Positions 26,301-34,486 of a stretch of 64,000 nt of DNA are shown in pieces (within the stretch, counting starts at the first letter, position 1; each line of letters begins with the position of its first letter). Position numbers and translations under genes: made by a program. A model generated the notes under the pieces. That model saw only the letters and a list, made by a program, of their open reading frames with translations. It ran no database searches and was not told the origin of the DNA. Origin of the DNA: Streptosporangium violaceochromogenes (lineage in GTDB: Bacteria; Actinomycetota; Actinomycetes; Streptosporangiales; Streptosporangiaceae); contig NZ_BNBB01000017.1 of assembly GCF_014654615.1 (NCBI RefSeq), positions 1 to 64,000 on the forward strand. Direction: 5' to 3'.

Positions 26301-29300
26301 ACCGTCGCCGAAGTGACGTGGCGTGCCCCCGCGCAGGACGGCAGGCTCCAGCAGGGCGGCTCCGTCTACGCCAACCCTGCGGGCCCCGCCCGGCTGGGGC
26401 CCGTCGAGCGGGAGACCCGCACGGTGGTCGCCGTTCAGCCGGCCATGGGTGGCGACGGGGTGAAGCTGGTCCTGGACGACGGCACCAGCCTGACCCGCCG
26501 AAACGACGCCTTGGTACGGCGCGGCACCCCGGCCGAGGTTGCCGAGGATGGCCGCCGCGTCGGCGAGTGGGTTCCCAACAGCGGGGTTTCCGCCGGCGAC
26601 TGGGTGCGTTTCCCGGCCGGGACGCCGACACTGCCGACCAGGCTGGATCGTGCCTCGCACGGGCTGGGGCGGACTGAGCGGCTCACCGTGGAGGGGCGGG
26701 TCGTGCGGCGCACGCCGGGCCAGCCTGCCGCCGTCCTTGCCGAGGTGACGCTGACCCGGGCCGACGGCACCGTGGTCGAGGTCGACGCCGACTACTCGTT
26801 CGCGCTGCCGCGCCGCGTGGTCCGCCTGGACTCCTCCCGCCCCACCGCCGCTCCGTCTCAGGTGATGCCCGGCGACCTGCACGGCGGGGACCGCATCACC
26901 ACGCCGGACGGCGACGTGCAGGTCGACGCGGTCGAGGCGTTCCCGGAGGCGGGGGTCGTGATCGCGCAGGTACGGGACGACGAGGACCGGCGCGCGGTAC
27001 ACGCCCTCCAGCAGGACCGGCCGGTCCCGTTGGCCGGCGCCGTACCGGACAGCCCCCCACCGGAGCCGGGGCCGGAGCCGGTGTTGGAGGAGGCCGCCGC
27101 CCTGCCCGACGGCACCCCGTCGGGCAGGGTGCGGTTGCGCACCGACCAGCGGCGGCGGCTGCTGGACCTCAACCTCGACGCCGGAGGCGGCGACGCCCCC
27201 CCGCAGGTGCGGCAGGCCGCCGCGCGCCTGCGGGCCCGCCAGGAGCTGTCGGCCGAGCAGATGCAGGCCCTGGCCGCCCACCTGCGAGCCCTGGCGGGAG
27301 ACGACGGGCAGCCCGGGGCGCGGCGCCGTTCGCTGGCCCGGACCGCGAGCTGGGTGGATGCCTCCTACGCCCGGCTGGAGGGGTTTCCGCCGCCGCCGCA
27401 CGACCCGCATCGCGACGCCCCGGAAAAGGCGCACGCCCGGAATCTCGCCATGGGCGACGTCATCGCGGTCCCCGACGACGACGGCAACGTGCGGTTCGCC
27501 ACCGTGACCGTGGTCCGCCCCGTGCAGGGGTTCGGGATGGTCGCGGTGCACCTGCGTCACCGCGACGGCAGCGTGGAGCAGAGAGTGCTGCCGGACGGGG
27601 TCGACCTGTGGGTGCTGCCCGACCTGCCGGAGGACGTGCCGGAGCCGCCGGCCGGGCCGCAAGGGGTGGTGCGGGAACATCTCACCGCTGACCGGGTCGC
27701 CGCCGGCGACCACATCCGGTGGGACGGCGACGTCTTTGCCGACCCCATCTGGGGGACGGTCATCGGCGTGCGGCGCCTGGGAGGTGAGTTCGCAGCCGTC
27801 CGCCAGTACGAGGTCACCGTCGCAGACGGCGACGACCAGGTGCAGAGCTTCACCGTGTCGGACCGGGGGTGGCCGTCGCTGGTGCGCGACCAGCGGGGCG
27901 CCGCCAGCATGGGGCAGCCCTACGACGCGGTCATGCCGGACGAGACCGACGCCCCCCACATCGGGTGGCGGGACCTGGCGGTCGGGGACCGCGCCCGGGT
28001 CGACATCGTGACGGGCACCGTGGTCGGCCTGACCCGCCACCCGGAGCAGGACGACACCCCCGAGGGGGTCACCGTCACCATGCTGTCCGACAGCGGCGAG
28101 ATGCGTTACGTGACGGTGCTGGACGACCCCGCCCGGCCCGACGACGTGGTCGACACCACCGTCACCCGGCTGATCCCCGCTGATGGCAACGCCGCGGCCC
28201 GGCTGGCGCAGGAACAGGGTGTGCGTGCCCGCATCACCGCTGAGCGGCAGTTCACCGCGTTGCTCGCCGACCAGGAATCCTCCCGGTCCCGGTGGGCGGC
28301 GACCGAGGTTCGTGACGCCGTGCGGGCCCTGCCCGGCGGCAGCAGCCGGGAGACGGTGGTGGCCGCCGCCTTGGAACGGCTGGAGCAGGTCGAGACCCGC
28401 GACGACAACGCGGGCGCGGCGCTGGCGGCCCGGCTCGGCGCGGGCGACCCGGCGCGGGCCGAGGCGATGACGCCGGCCGCCCGCGCGATCACCGACGCGA
28501 TCAAGCGGCGCGCTACCGGCCGGATCCGGGACGCGGTCAAGGAGGCCGACCTGCTGCCCGGCGAGACGTGGCCCCGCGCGGTGGCGCGCATCGCCGACTC
28601 CTACCGCAACCACCCGCCCTCCCAGGGGGTGGTCGGGGCCGGGGCGTCCCTGGCCCGGCTCCGGGCCCGCCTCGACGACCGCCCCACCCCGGGGGCGCCG
28701 CAGGCCGGGCGGATCGCGGCGCTGCCCGACGGGGCCGACCTGGGGGCGCGGCTGGCCGCCTACCGCGCCGTTCTGCCCGAGGATCTCGCCGATCTGGGGC
28801 GGCACCCCGTCACCCGCACCACGTTCGACGACACCACGCTGGAGGACCTGGAGGCCGGCAAGGTTCCGGCGGTCCGCACCACCACCATGTGGGTGACCGA
28901 TCGGGCCGCCGACGACGGCCCGGGTGAGCGGGCCATGACGCACCTGGCGGCGCTACGGGCCGCAGGCCGCGACGTCGACGTCCGATACCAGCACCACCTG
29001 TCCGGCCGCGACGCCGTGATCAGCGCCGAACTGGAGACCGTGCTGCGGCGGCGCGGGGAGGCGTACGCCGAGCTGGACGCCGCCGACTGGGACGTGGTGC
29101 AGCGGCGCGACGAAGGCCGCCGGCAGGCCGCGGAACTCGCCGGGCACGACGACTTCGCCTCCTACCAGGAGGCCGCGCCTGAGCGGGCCCGCGCTGACGC
29201 CGCCCGCGTGGAGCAGTCCATCCCCCAGGCGATGATCGAGCGCCGGGAGGCCGCCGGCCGCCGGTGGCAGGAGCACGCCCGCCGGGAAGCGCAGCTGCGC

Positions 29301-31490
29301 GGCATGCTGGCCACCGCCCGCCGGGACGCGCTGATCGCCACGCTCGCCGAGATCCGCCCCCTGGGAGGTGAGGGCATCGTCTACACCGACCGGTCCGGCA
29401 AGCCGATGACGGGCCGGGCCGGGTCGAACGCCGCGGCGTTGCGGTACGCCGAGCAGGCGCTGCCGGCGGACTGGGTGGCCGCCGCCCGCGACCTGGGGCC
29501 GGTGGAGGTGGTCAGCGGGCGCGGCCAGCACCGGTATGACCCAGACAGCAGCCGCACCCAGATCAGCCTGCCGGCTGACAAGGACACCGCGCTGGCCTAC
29601 CGGGACGGGGCGGCGGTGCGGGTGGCGGTGCCGTCCTCCCAGCCGGGCGGCGTTCCCCGGGCGGGGGTGGCCGCGCACGAGCTGGGGCACCGCATGGAGG
29701 TGGCCGTGCCCGGCCTGGTGGCCGCCGAGTGGCTGTTGCACTTCGACCGCACCAGTTCCGGGCAGGTCGGCTCCCGCGTCAGGCCGGAGCCGGTCACCGG
29801 CTGGGACGACGGCTCCGAGTTCGTCGCCTACCCCGGCGACTTCCCCCACCCCTACAGCGGGCGCGTCTACCGCGACGGTGAGGCGTATGAGGTGTTCACC
29901 TCCGCGTTCGAGTCGCTGGCCGGGGGGCGTGACAGCGCTGACGACGACCTGAGGCAGTGGGGGCTGGGGGTGCTCGCGCTGCTGGGCACCGGCAAGGACG
30001 GCCCCCCCGGAGGCAGCGGCGCCGCCGCCCGGGGGAAGGGCCGTGACGTGTTGGAGGGCGTCAACGTGGAGGAGCTGACCGATGCCGCGCTGCGGGGCCT
30101 GCTGGGGCGGATCAGTGATCCGCAGGCGCGGGAGCGGCTACGCGCCGAGCTCGACGCCCGCGACACCAGCCGGCGGCCCGCCGTGGATGTGTCCGCCCTG
30201 ACCGATGACGAGCTGCTGGCCGAGCTGGACAAGGGGTGGGCCTCCTACGGGGAGGACCCGGCGGTCACCGCCCTGGTGGACCGGATCACCGCTGAGCTGG
30301 AGACCCGTGAGGCCGCGCGGAAAACCACCCCGCCCCCGGACGCGGTCTCAGCACCGGCCCGTCCTGCCGGGCCGGTGTCGCCGCAGGGCCTGGAGACCGA
30401 CATCCGGCTGGCCTACCACCGGCTGGCGCCGGAACCCGGCCAGTGGGTGTCGCTGCGCAGCCTGCGTGAACTGCTGGGCGACACCGGCGAAGACCCGCAG
30501 CGGCGCCGCGAGGTCGACGAAATGCTCATCAGCATGAACCGGCGGGCACCGGATGTGAACTTCGTGCCGGACTCGAACCAGAAAACTCTCACCCCGCAGG
30601 ACCGGGCGGCGGCGGTGCATTTCGGCGACCAGGACAAACACCTCCTGTCCATCACTGGGGAACCGCCGGCCCCGGCGACGGGGATCGACGGGGTGGCGGA
30701 GGCCGACCTGCCGACCATGGACACCGACACCCTGGCAGGCGTCCTCACCCGTAACTGGCCGCGCTACGACAGCGAACCGCAGGTCGCGGCCATGCTGGAC
30801 AGCATCATGGCCGAGCTCGACGCCCGCCACCGCGAACGGCTCGCCCGGCGGGGCGACCCCTACGCAGGGGTGGACCTGGCGGCGCTGCCGGACGAGGAGT
30901 TGGAGGCGCTGCACGCCCAGCACGCCGCGGCCTACGACTCCGACCCGGACGCCGCCCGCCTCGTCAAACGCATCTTCGCCGAATTCGACGCCCGTGACCT
31001 GGCGAAATCCTCCGAGCCGGTGAGCGAGGAGGACCGGGCGATCGACGCCCTCATCGCTCAGGGGTGGACGCCCCGGGACGCCTACGCCGAGGTTCACGGC
31101 CTCGACGTCGAGGAGATGGAACGCCAGGAACGGCAGGCCCTCGTCGACGCCGAACGGCAGAGCGGGGAACGGCGGGAGGACACCGTCCGCCGCATGTACC
31201 GCCAGTGGGTGCATGAGCAGTGGCTGGCCGCCGAACAGGCCACCCGCGGGTACCTTCTCAACCGGGCCGGGATCGCCGCCGGGATCGATCCGCAGAGCCT
31301 GTGGGGAGGCAACCGGGCCCGCGCCGGGAAGTACGCCTCAGAAGAGCTGAAGCGGTGGTGGGCCGAGCAGCCGAACGGCGGCCGGATGACGTACGCCGAG
31401 TGGCGGGCACAGTGGCTCGGCGACCAGGCGGACCGGCGTCAGGCGCGGGAACGCCGTCAGAGCACCTCAGGAAAGGACTTCGGGCTGTGA
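23304..31490 (+). CDS. Giant multidomain phage protein with zincin motif, 2,728 aa
   Basis: GTG 23304. Near the N-terminus TYEVKGRL (K21/G22) precedes a module PEQPRDRKGRWI...GGGRGTV shared with the 32631 product. Between residues 530 and 1650 about seven small-barrel units recur, each opening with a G-D-x-[VI] turn (RAGDRVTFQV, RVGDTVAEV, SAGDWVRFP, HGGDRITTP, AMGDVIAVP, AAGDHIRWD, AVGDRARVD). Two copies of an 85-residue helical unit ending in SNQKTLT..DRAAA.H.GDQ.KHL lie at about 690-775 and 2350-2450. HELGH (H2125, E2126, H2129) with E2196/E2203 in EVFTSAFES marks a zinc metallopeptidase-like domain. Long helical stretches fill the rest. The site between portal and protease genes suggests a virion or ejected protein. 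Overall family not recognised. Confidence 0.85.
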   Translation: MTVTQDDALTWTVGDLTYEVKGRLRSHFDPEQPRDRKGRWIETGATVSIWGGGRGTVSRNLGGGYLEIHTPDKRKLRVHRNYLTVTRRPGGAAPSDRPADRPRPLRPGKPSAGVEDFTPDAPDTRVAVSELKPGQVALVYGHDEYGASTSRIGRVANVSPAGPAQDADTKPGTGWAVGFRDDSTNRGHTVYVGEDAVARVVPSEDFDRIVEAERSGDEEAANRLALDIYRKIGDADDAEAGGGAGPGPDAGEGSPPRGAERDRDAPAGPEAPPVAAEPEAAAPAAQITQMSGKPLLANAWGTFAGADSPVNYHDEGAIGQAIRRMGDDAHLDVDGEPLANVLGRLATDAVVGRRTSQEVLDRVKELRSRLPEGSAGRRALDYAVTQMDAPDTPAPAVPEGAPEPLRRLMADLHAVPLVRRDPQETTDLSGMLAGGVQGPSRRLVADVTRLRNRRHESAEGKAEIDRAVTRAVEGLEELRSGSRKAPARGPVNAAAPDPVREPPPPAPKVPAAPSPGSGGKPGPAAGAQAPGTAADVRAGDRVTFQVPITDTNAARFSAGSNPPGVGDVVTVRGVAAGDAEEDMFGGYTVRLTDGARWESGRGIGPLGGEGREFALGQDEAVHKVGVAQARRPAATPGPRAQQNGLFLDPDRAGTEELFDPYADSPAADVPEKAPAASAAPEAPTRAGAGAEEAEARVRAAYAQLVGDAVGDWASLRRMREVLGDMSRDEVDRVLTAMNRLPDVGFAPESNQKTLTEADRAAALHLGDQEKHLILIQPPESDTSHVVLPELEGASARELGEAFQSLGMPRTAEAVVRARALLDGDRRTWSSQERDAAYQAMRQVLAARFEEEARATDPEHRMWARDVESHLADRSAQVGLGRLDHRSVGLITKLRGLPQDELLEEEPYVSGEMRDYYRDELARRGPAPAPSDEAPENGEIPFSGEAPPRAEETSAADTGPAGDIPGQADGAEQDEQDEEEEERFAAPDGYVYADEVRVGDTVAEVTWRAPAQDGRLQQGGSVYANPAGPARLGPVERETRTVVAVQPAMGGDGVKLVLDDGTSLTRRNDALVRRGTPAEVAEDGRRVGEWVPNSGVSAGDWVRFPAGTPTLPTRLDRASHGLGRTERLTVEGRVVRRTPGQPAAVLAEVTLTRADGTVVEVDADYSFALPRRVVRLDSSRPTAAPSQVMPGDLHGGDRITTPDGDVQVDAVEAFPEAGVVIAQVRDDEDRRAVHALQQDRPVPLAGAVPDSPPPEPGPEPVLEEAAALPDGTPSGRVRLRTDQRRRLLDLNLDAGGGDAPPQVRQAAARLRARQELSAEQMQALAAHLRALAGDDGQPGARRRSLARTASWVDASYARLEGFPPPPHDPHRDAPEKAHARNLAMGDVIAVPDDDGNVRFATVTVVRPVQGFGMVAVHLRHRDGSVEQRVLPDGVDLWVLPDLPEDVPEPPAGPQGVVREHLTADRVAAGDHIRWDGDVFADPIWGTVIGVRRLGGEFAAVRQYEVTVADGDDQVQSFTVSDRGWPSLVRDQRGAASMGQPYDAVMPDETDAPHIGWRDLAVGDRARVDIVTGTVVGLTRHPEQDDTPEGVTVTMLSDSGEMRYVTVLDDPARPDDVVDTTVTRLIPADGNAAARLAQEQGVRARITAERQFTALLADQESSRSRWAATEVRDAVRALPGGSSRETVVAAALERLEQVETRDDNAGAALAARLGAGDPARAEAMTPAARAITDAIKRRATGRIRDAVKEADLLPGETWPRAVARIADSYRNHPPSQGVVGAGASLARLRARLDDRPTPGAPQAGRIAALPDGADLGARLAAYRAVLPEDLADLGRHPVTRTTFDDTTLEDLEAGKVPAVRTTTMWVTDRAADDGPGERAMTHLAALRAAGRDVDVRYQHHLSGRDAVISAELETVLRRRGEAYAELDAADWDVVQRRDEGRRQAAELAGHDDFASYQEAAPERARADAARVEQSIPQAMIERREAAGRRWQEHARREAQLRGMLATARRDALIATLAEIRPLGGEGIVYTDRSGKPMTGRAGSNAAALRYAEQALPADWVAAARDLGPVEVVSGRGQHRYDPDSSRTQISLPADKDTALAYRDGAAVRVAVPSSQPGGVPRAGVAAHELGHRMEVAVPGLVAAEWLLHFDRTSSGQVGSRVRPEPVTGWDDGSEFVAYPGDFPHPYSGRVYRDGEAYEVFTSAFESLAGGRDSADDDLRQWGLGVLALLGTGKDGPPGGSGAAARGKGRDVLEGVNVEELTDAALRGLLGRISDPQARERLRAELDARDTSRRPAVDVSALTDDELLAELDKGWASYGEDPAVTALVDRITAELETREAARKTTPPPDAVSAPARPAGPVSPQGLETDIRLAYHRLAPEPGQWVSLRSLRELLGDTGEDPQRRREVDEMLISMNRRAPDVNFVPDSNQKTLTPQDRAAAVHFGDQDKHLLSITGEPPAPATGIDGVAEADLPTMDTDTLAGVLTRNWPRYDSEPQVAAMLDSIMAELDARHRERLARRGDPYAGVDLAALPDEELEALHAQHAAAYDSDPDAARLVKRIFAEFDARDLAKSSEPVSEEDRAIDALIAQGWTPRDAYAEVHGLDVEEMERQERQALVDAERQSGERREDTVRRMYRQWVHEQWLAAEQATRGYLLNRAGIAAGIDPQSLWGGNRARAGKYASEELKRWWAEQPNGGRMTYAEWRAQWLGDQADRRQARERRQSTSGKDFGL

Positions 31491-31708
31491 GCAGCGAACC
31501 AACCTCCCCCAGTGCGGAGGAGTCCCCCGGCGCGGGGGCCCTGGCCAACGCACGCCGTTCCGGCCGGCTGGCCGCGACCCTCGGATTCCGGCCAGGGGTG
31601 TGCCCGTACACCGCGGGCAGCGCGCTGGGCCAGGCGTGGGTGCAGGCCTACACCGACGCGCTTCCCGCCGAGGGTGGGGCGGCCGGGCGGGCGGGAGACG
31701 GCCGGTGA
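31487..31708 (+). CDS. RMF/CrpP-like small protein, 73 aa
   Basis: GTG 31487 overlaps the giant gene's stop. NARRSGRLAATLGFRPGVCP then YTAGSALGQAWVQAYTDAL recalls the compact helix-CPY-W motif of ribosome modulation factor and CrpP-like proteins (xGRxAA...CPY......W..GY). The likeness is short and could be chance. It is translationally coupled to its neighbours. Confidence 0.5.
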   Translation: MSSEPTSPSAEESPGAGALANARRSGRLAATLGFRPGVCPYTAGSALGQAWVQAYTDALPAEGGAAGRAGDGR

Positions 31709-31962
31709 TCGTTGAGGGCTACATCGGCGGCGTGTACTACGCGGTCACGGTCGGGGCGGCCCGGCCGGAGGCGGCGGCCACCATCGGCGTGGTGTCGGGG
31801 TCCAGGCGGGCCGTGCTGCTGCTGGAAGCCCATGACGGGCAGGAGTTGCCCGGCAGCGGCCTCGTCGTCGATGTCAGCGACCCCGACTCGGTGGTGGCGG
31901 CGCTGCGGGAGCTGACCGGCGACGCCCGGGTCCGGCCGGACGGCCCGCCAGACGGGATCTGA
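31705..31962 (+). CDS. Hypothetical protein, 85 aa
   Basis: GTG 31705 overlaps the previous stop. A beta-rich small domain (GYIGGVYYAVTVGAARPEA, IGVVSGSRRAVLLLEAHDG) with an acidic end. No family recognised. Confidence 0.55.
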   Translation: MIVEGYIGGVYYAVTVGAARPEAAATIGVVSGSRRAVLLLEAHDGQELPGSGLVVDVSDPDSVVAALRELTGDARVRPDGPPDGI

Positions 31963-31987
31963 CGCAAAGGCCGCCGCCGTGCATGCT
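31960..31987 (+). promoter_or_regulatory. GACGYAAA-type promoter, leaderless downstream start
   Basis: TGACGC followed by AAAGG and CATGCT at 31982-31987 (16-base spacer). The predicted transcription start falls on GTG 31996, so the next ORF may be translated from a leaderless mRNA. The box overlaps the previous stop. Confidence 0.55.
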
Positions 31988-31995
31988 GCCGTCCC

Positions 31996-32157
31996 GTGCG
32001 GGGGAAATGGTGGCGGCTCGGGATCGTGATCGGCGTCTTCGGGGGGATGACGCTGCTCGCGGTGGTCTCCGACCATGTCGGGGACCCTCCCGGGCCGCCC
32101 ACCGTTGTTTTTCACCATGCCCCGCCGCCGGCCACCGAGGGAGGGCATCACCCATGA
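31996..32157 (+). CDS. 53-residue membrane peptide, probably leaderless
   Basis: GTG 31996 gives MRGKWWRLGIVIGVFGGMTL followed by LAVVSDHVGD: a basic start, one membrane helix and a Pro/His-rich outer tail (PPGPPTVVFHHAPPPATEGG). It ends TGA overlapping ATG 32154, so it is coupled to the decoration-protein gene. Too short for similarity, but promoter position, hydrophobic profile and overlap agree. Confidence 0.55.
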   Translation: MRGKWWRLGIVIGVFGGMTLLAVVSDHVGDPPGPPTVVFHHAPPPATEGGHHP

Positions 32158-32627
32158 CGCTGCACAAGACGGACGGCACGCAGCTGTCCAAGAGCGCCGC
32201 CGCCGCGCTGTTCACACCCGTGACCGACCCCGACCCACTGATCAAGGCGACCGTCGCCATCCATGAGAAGTTCGACCAGGACGGCGCCAACCCGGCGTTC
32301 CCCTACGACGGCAAGCGGCTGAAGTTCCGCGCGGGGCAGACGATCCGCACATCGGACCTGGAGGGGTGCTATCCGGCGGCGACGATCGACACCATCACCC
32401 CGGCGACCGGCCCGGCCGCGGGCGGCACCGCCATCACGATCAAGTGCACGAACGCCACGCCCGGTAGCACGGTGACGATCGGCGGCACCGCCGCGACCTC
32501 GATCACGGTGGTGGACGCCCAGACCATCACGTGCGTGTCTCCGGCCAAGACCGCCGGCACGCACAACGTGGTCGTCACCACCGACGCCGGGCCGGTCACC
32601 AAGACCGGCGGCTTCGTCACCACCTGA
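32154..32627 (+). CDS. IPT/TIG Ig-fold protein, likely capsid decoration, 157 aa
   Basis: ATG 32154. Residues 1-75 (LHKTDGTQLSKSAAAALFTP..., KRLKFRAGQTIRTSDLEG) form an anchoring domain; residues 76-157 are an IPT/TIG domain (IDTITPATGPAAGGTAITIK...TVTIGGTAATSITVVDAQTI...VVVTTDAGPVT). Such immunoglobulin-like domains are common on phage heads, where they bind surfaces. The place among head genes supports this. Confidence 0.75.
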   Translation: MTLHKTDGTQLSKSAAAALFTPVTDPDPLIKATVAIHEKFDQDGANPAFPYDGKRLKFRAGQTIRTSDLEGCYPAATIDTITPATGPAAGGTAITIKCTNATPGSTVTIGGTAATSITVVDAQTITCVSPAKTAGTHNVVVTTDAGPVTKTGGFVTT

Positions 32628-32630
32628 TCG

Positions 32631-34322
32631 GTGATTACGTGGGTACGGTGGGGTGCCCGGTTCACGGTCACCCCACCGGAAACGCTGGAGACGAAAGCGC
32701 ATGGCCTGGTTCCGGGCAGCCCGGAGCAGCCTCGCGGTTGGCACGGCCGATGGATCAAGATCGGGTCTGTGGTGCGGTTGCACGGCGGGGGCAGGGCCAC
32801 CGTCGTGGACGCCCTGCCGGGCGGCTGGTATCAGGTTCGTCACCGTAACGGCCACGTCGGCAAGGTCCACTCCCGGAGCATCGCCGAGGTCATGAAGGAA
32901 TCGCCTCGCTCTCGCGGGGAGAAACCCGATTCCGCGCTCGCGCAGGTGCAGCCAGGCAAACAGCCTCACGCCGCTGACTCCGCCCGGCTGGATGACCAGC
33001 TGTGGGAGGGGCTGGACCCGTCGGGGCGGCTGAGGCTCACGGATCTGGAGCCGCCCGACGCCGACATGCTTTTGCGGAACCGCGCACGGGCCAAGCGGCA
33101 AATCGTTGAGGACCTGACCCGGCGCATCGGGCACGTGGACGACGCGTATGTGCTGGATGCTCCTGTGCGGGAGACGCTGGCGAGACTGCGCTCCGGCGAG
33201 TCGGTCATGGTTCGCTTCCCCACCAGCCGCGTCGCCGAATACCAGCAGCCGAACGCGCCGGGACTGGCCGACGACATCAACGACTGGAATTACAAGGAGG
33301 TGACGCCGGCCGATTACGACCGGATCCGCACTCAGATGGATATGGACACGGATTTCGAGGTCATCGGCTCCGAGACGTACCGGCAATTCCATCGCGCGGC
33401 AACGGTTTCGCAGTTCGTCCACGCCTGGGCGACCAGCAGCACCTCCCCGAACGCCCTGGCCGTTCAGTTCACCGTACGGGACATGTTCGACCTGAAAGAC
33501 ACCCACGATCTGGGCGACGTGAACCCCGACTGGCTGGAAAAGGCCGAGCAGGTCCGCGCCGAGAAGGGCCCTTTCCTGGAGGCGTTCGCCCGCGCCCAAT
33601 ACGACGCCACTCAGGAATGGCTCGCCCAGTCAGGTGTCACCCACATGCACCTTTTCCGAGGCATGTACTGGGACATGGAACTTTTCGACCCGCCCGACTG
33701 GGCCGACCCCGGCAGGGGGCCCGAGCCGTACGAGATCGACGTCCCGCTCAGCCCACTGAGTTCTTTCACCCTCAACCCCTTCACCGCGCAGGATTTCGTG
33801 GGAGAGGAAGGTGACGCCGAATGGGCTGGGGAACACGGCGTCGTCTTGGACGGCACCGTCCCGACCCACCGGATTTTCGCTCTGCCACGGACGGGAATCG
33901 GCTGCCTCAACGAATGGGAAGCCGTCGTTTTGGGAGGAACCGACCGGTGGAGGGTTTCAGGCAGAGTCGGACGGTACCGCTTCTACACTCAGCATCTGAT
34001 CGCCACGGCACAAAATCGTTACGAGCAGATAGTGGCCATAGAGTTTGCGCGTAGTATGGGGATGCTGGATCTGATTCCGCCTGAGTGGCTCAACCGTGGC
34101 CAGAAGGCGCTCCCCCGGACGAAGGAGCCACCCATGCCGCGTAAACGCACCTGGGACGTGTGGGCCGGCGGACACCTGGCGACGGACCTCGACACCTACG
34201 CCCACATCGGCGGCTGGAGCCGGCAGGAAGCGGCCCAGGAGCTGCTCGCCAAGCGGCACCGGGTGGATGTCCCCGCCGAACTGCTCACGGAGTGCGAGGC
34301 CGTTGCAGGGATCGCCGGCTAG
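32631..34322 (+). CDS. ADP-ribosyltransferase-like virion protein, 563 aa
   Basis: R-S-ExE signature of ADP-ribosyltransferases: HLFRGMYW (R343), LSPLSSFTLNPFTAQDF (S377/S378-F-T380) and LNEWEAVVLGG (E428, E430), in the right order and spacing. These enzymes transfer ADP-ribose from NAD to protein or RNA targets. The N-terminus has ETLETKAHGL (K22/A23), then SPEQPRGWHGRWIKIGSVVRL and GGGRATVV, matching the giant protein. The C-terminal 60 residues are helical. I infer it is carried in the head and acts on host targets early, as with T4 Alt. GTG 32631 lacks a clear ribosome-binding site; a strong hairpin follows the stop. Confidence 0.8.
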   Translation: MITWVRWGARFTVTPPETLETKAHGLVPGSPEQPRGWHGRWIKIGSVVRLHGGGRATVVDALPGGWYQVRHRNGHVGKVHSRSIAEVMKESPRSRGEKPDSALAQVQPGKQPHAADSARLDDQLWEGLDPSGRLRLTDLEPPDADMLLRNRARAKRQIVEDLTRRIGHVDDAYVLDAPVRETLARLRSGESVMVRFPTSRVAEYQQPNAPGLADDINDWNYKEVTPADYDRIRTQMDMDTDFEVIGSETYRQFHRAATVSQFVHAWATSSTSPNALAVQFTVRDMFDLKDTHDLGDVNPDWLEKAEQVRAEKGPFLEAFARAQYDATQEWLAQSGVTHMHLFRGMYWDMELFDPPDWADPGRGPEPYEIDVPLSPLSSFTLNPFTAQDFVGEEGDAEWAGEHGVVLDGTVPTHRIFALPRTGIGCLNEWEAVVLGGTDRWRVSGRVGRYRFYTQHLIATAQNRYEQIVAIEFARSMGMLDLIPPEWLNRGQKALPRTKEPPMPRKRTWDVWAGGHLATDLDTYAHIGGWSRQEAAQELLAKRHRVDVPAELLTECEAVAGIAG

Positions 34323-34348
34323 TTCTTCGCCGCGGAACCCGATTTGAG

Positions 34349-34380
34349 CGGGGCGTGAGACCGTGCGGTCTCACGCCCCG
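34349..34380 (+). terminator. Hairpin after the ADP-ribosyltransferase gene
   Basis: Perfect 14-base arms (CGGGGCGTGAGACC and complement) with a GTGC loop, 26 bases after the stop. Confidence 0.8.
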
Positions 34381-34428
34381 TCGGCGTATCCGGGGCGGGG
34401 CGCTGACGGCACCCGCCCGGTGAGGCGG

Positions 34429-34457
34429 GGACGGTAGCACCCGCGATCCGGCATGCT
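34429..34457 (+). promoter_or_regulatory. Promoter of the protease gene
   Basis: GGACGG, 17 bases, CATGCT; a variant of the GACG-type boxes lacking the AAA extension. GTG 34487 with GGGGGAGC follows 30 bases later. Confidence 0.5.
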
Positions 34458-34486
34458 CCCCCAGGTCCGGACCCAGGGGGAGCACC

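Noticed and set aside
23172..28943. A 1,923-residue open frame on the minus strand
   Set aside because: It is the antisense shadow of the giant gene, rich in Arg, Gly and Pro, with no family motif; high GC makes such frames common.
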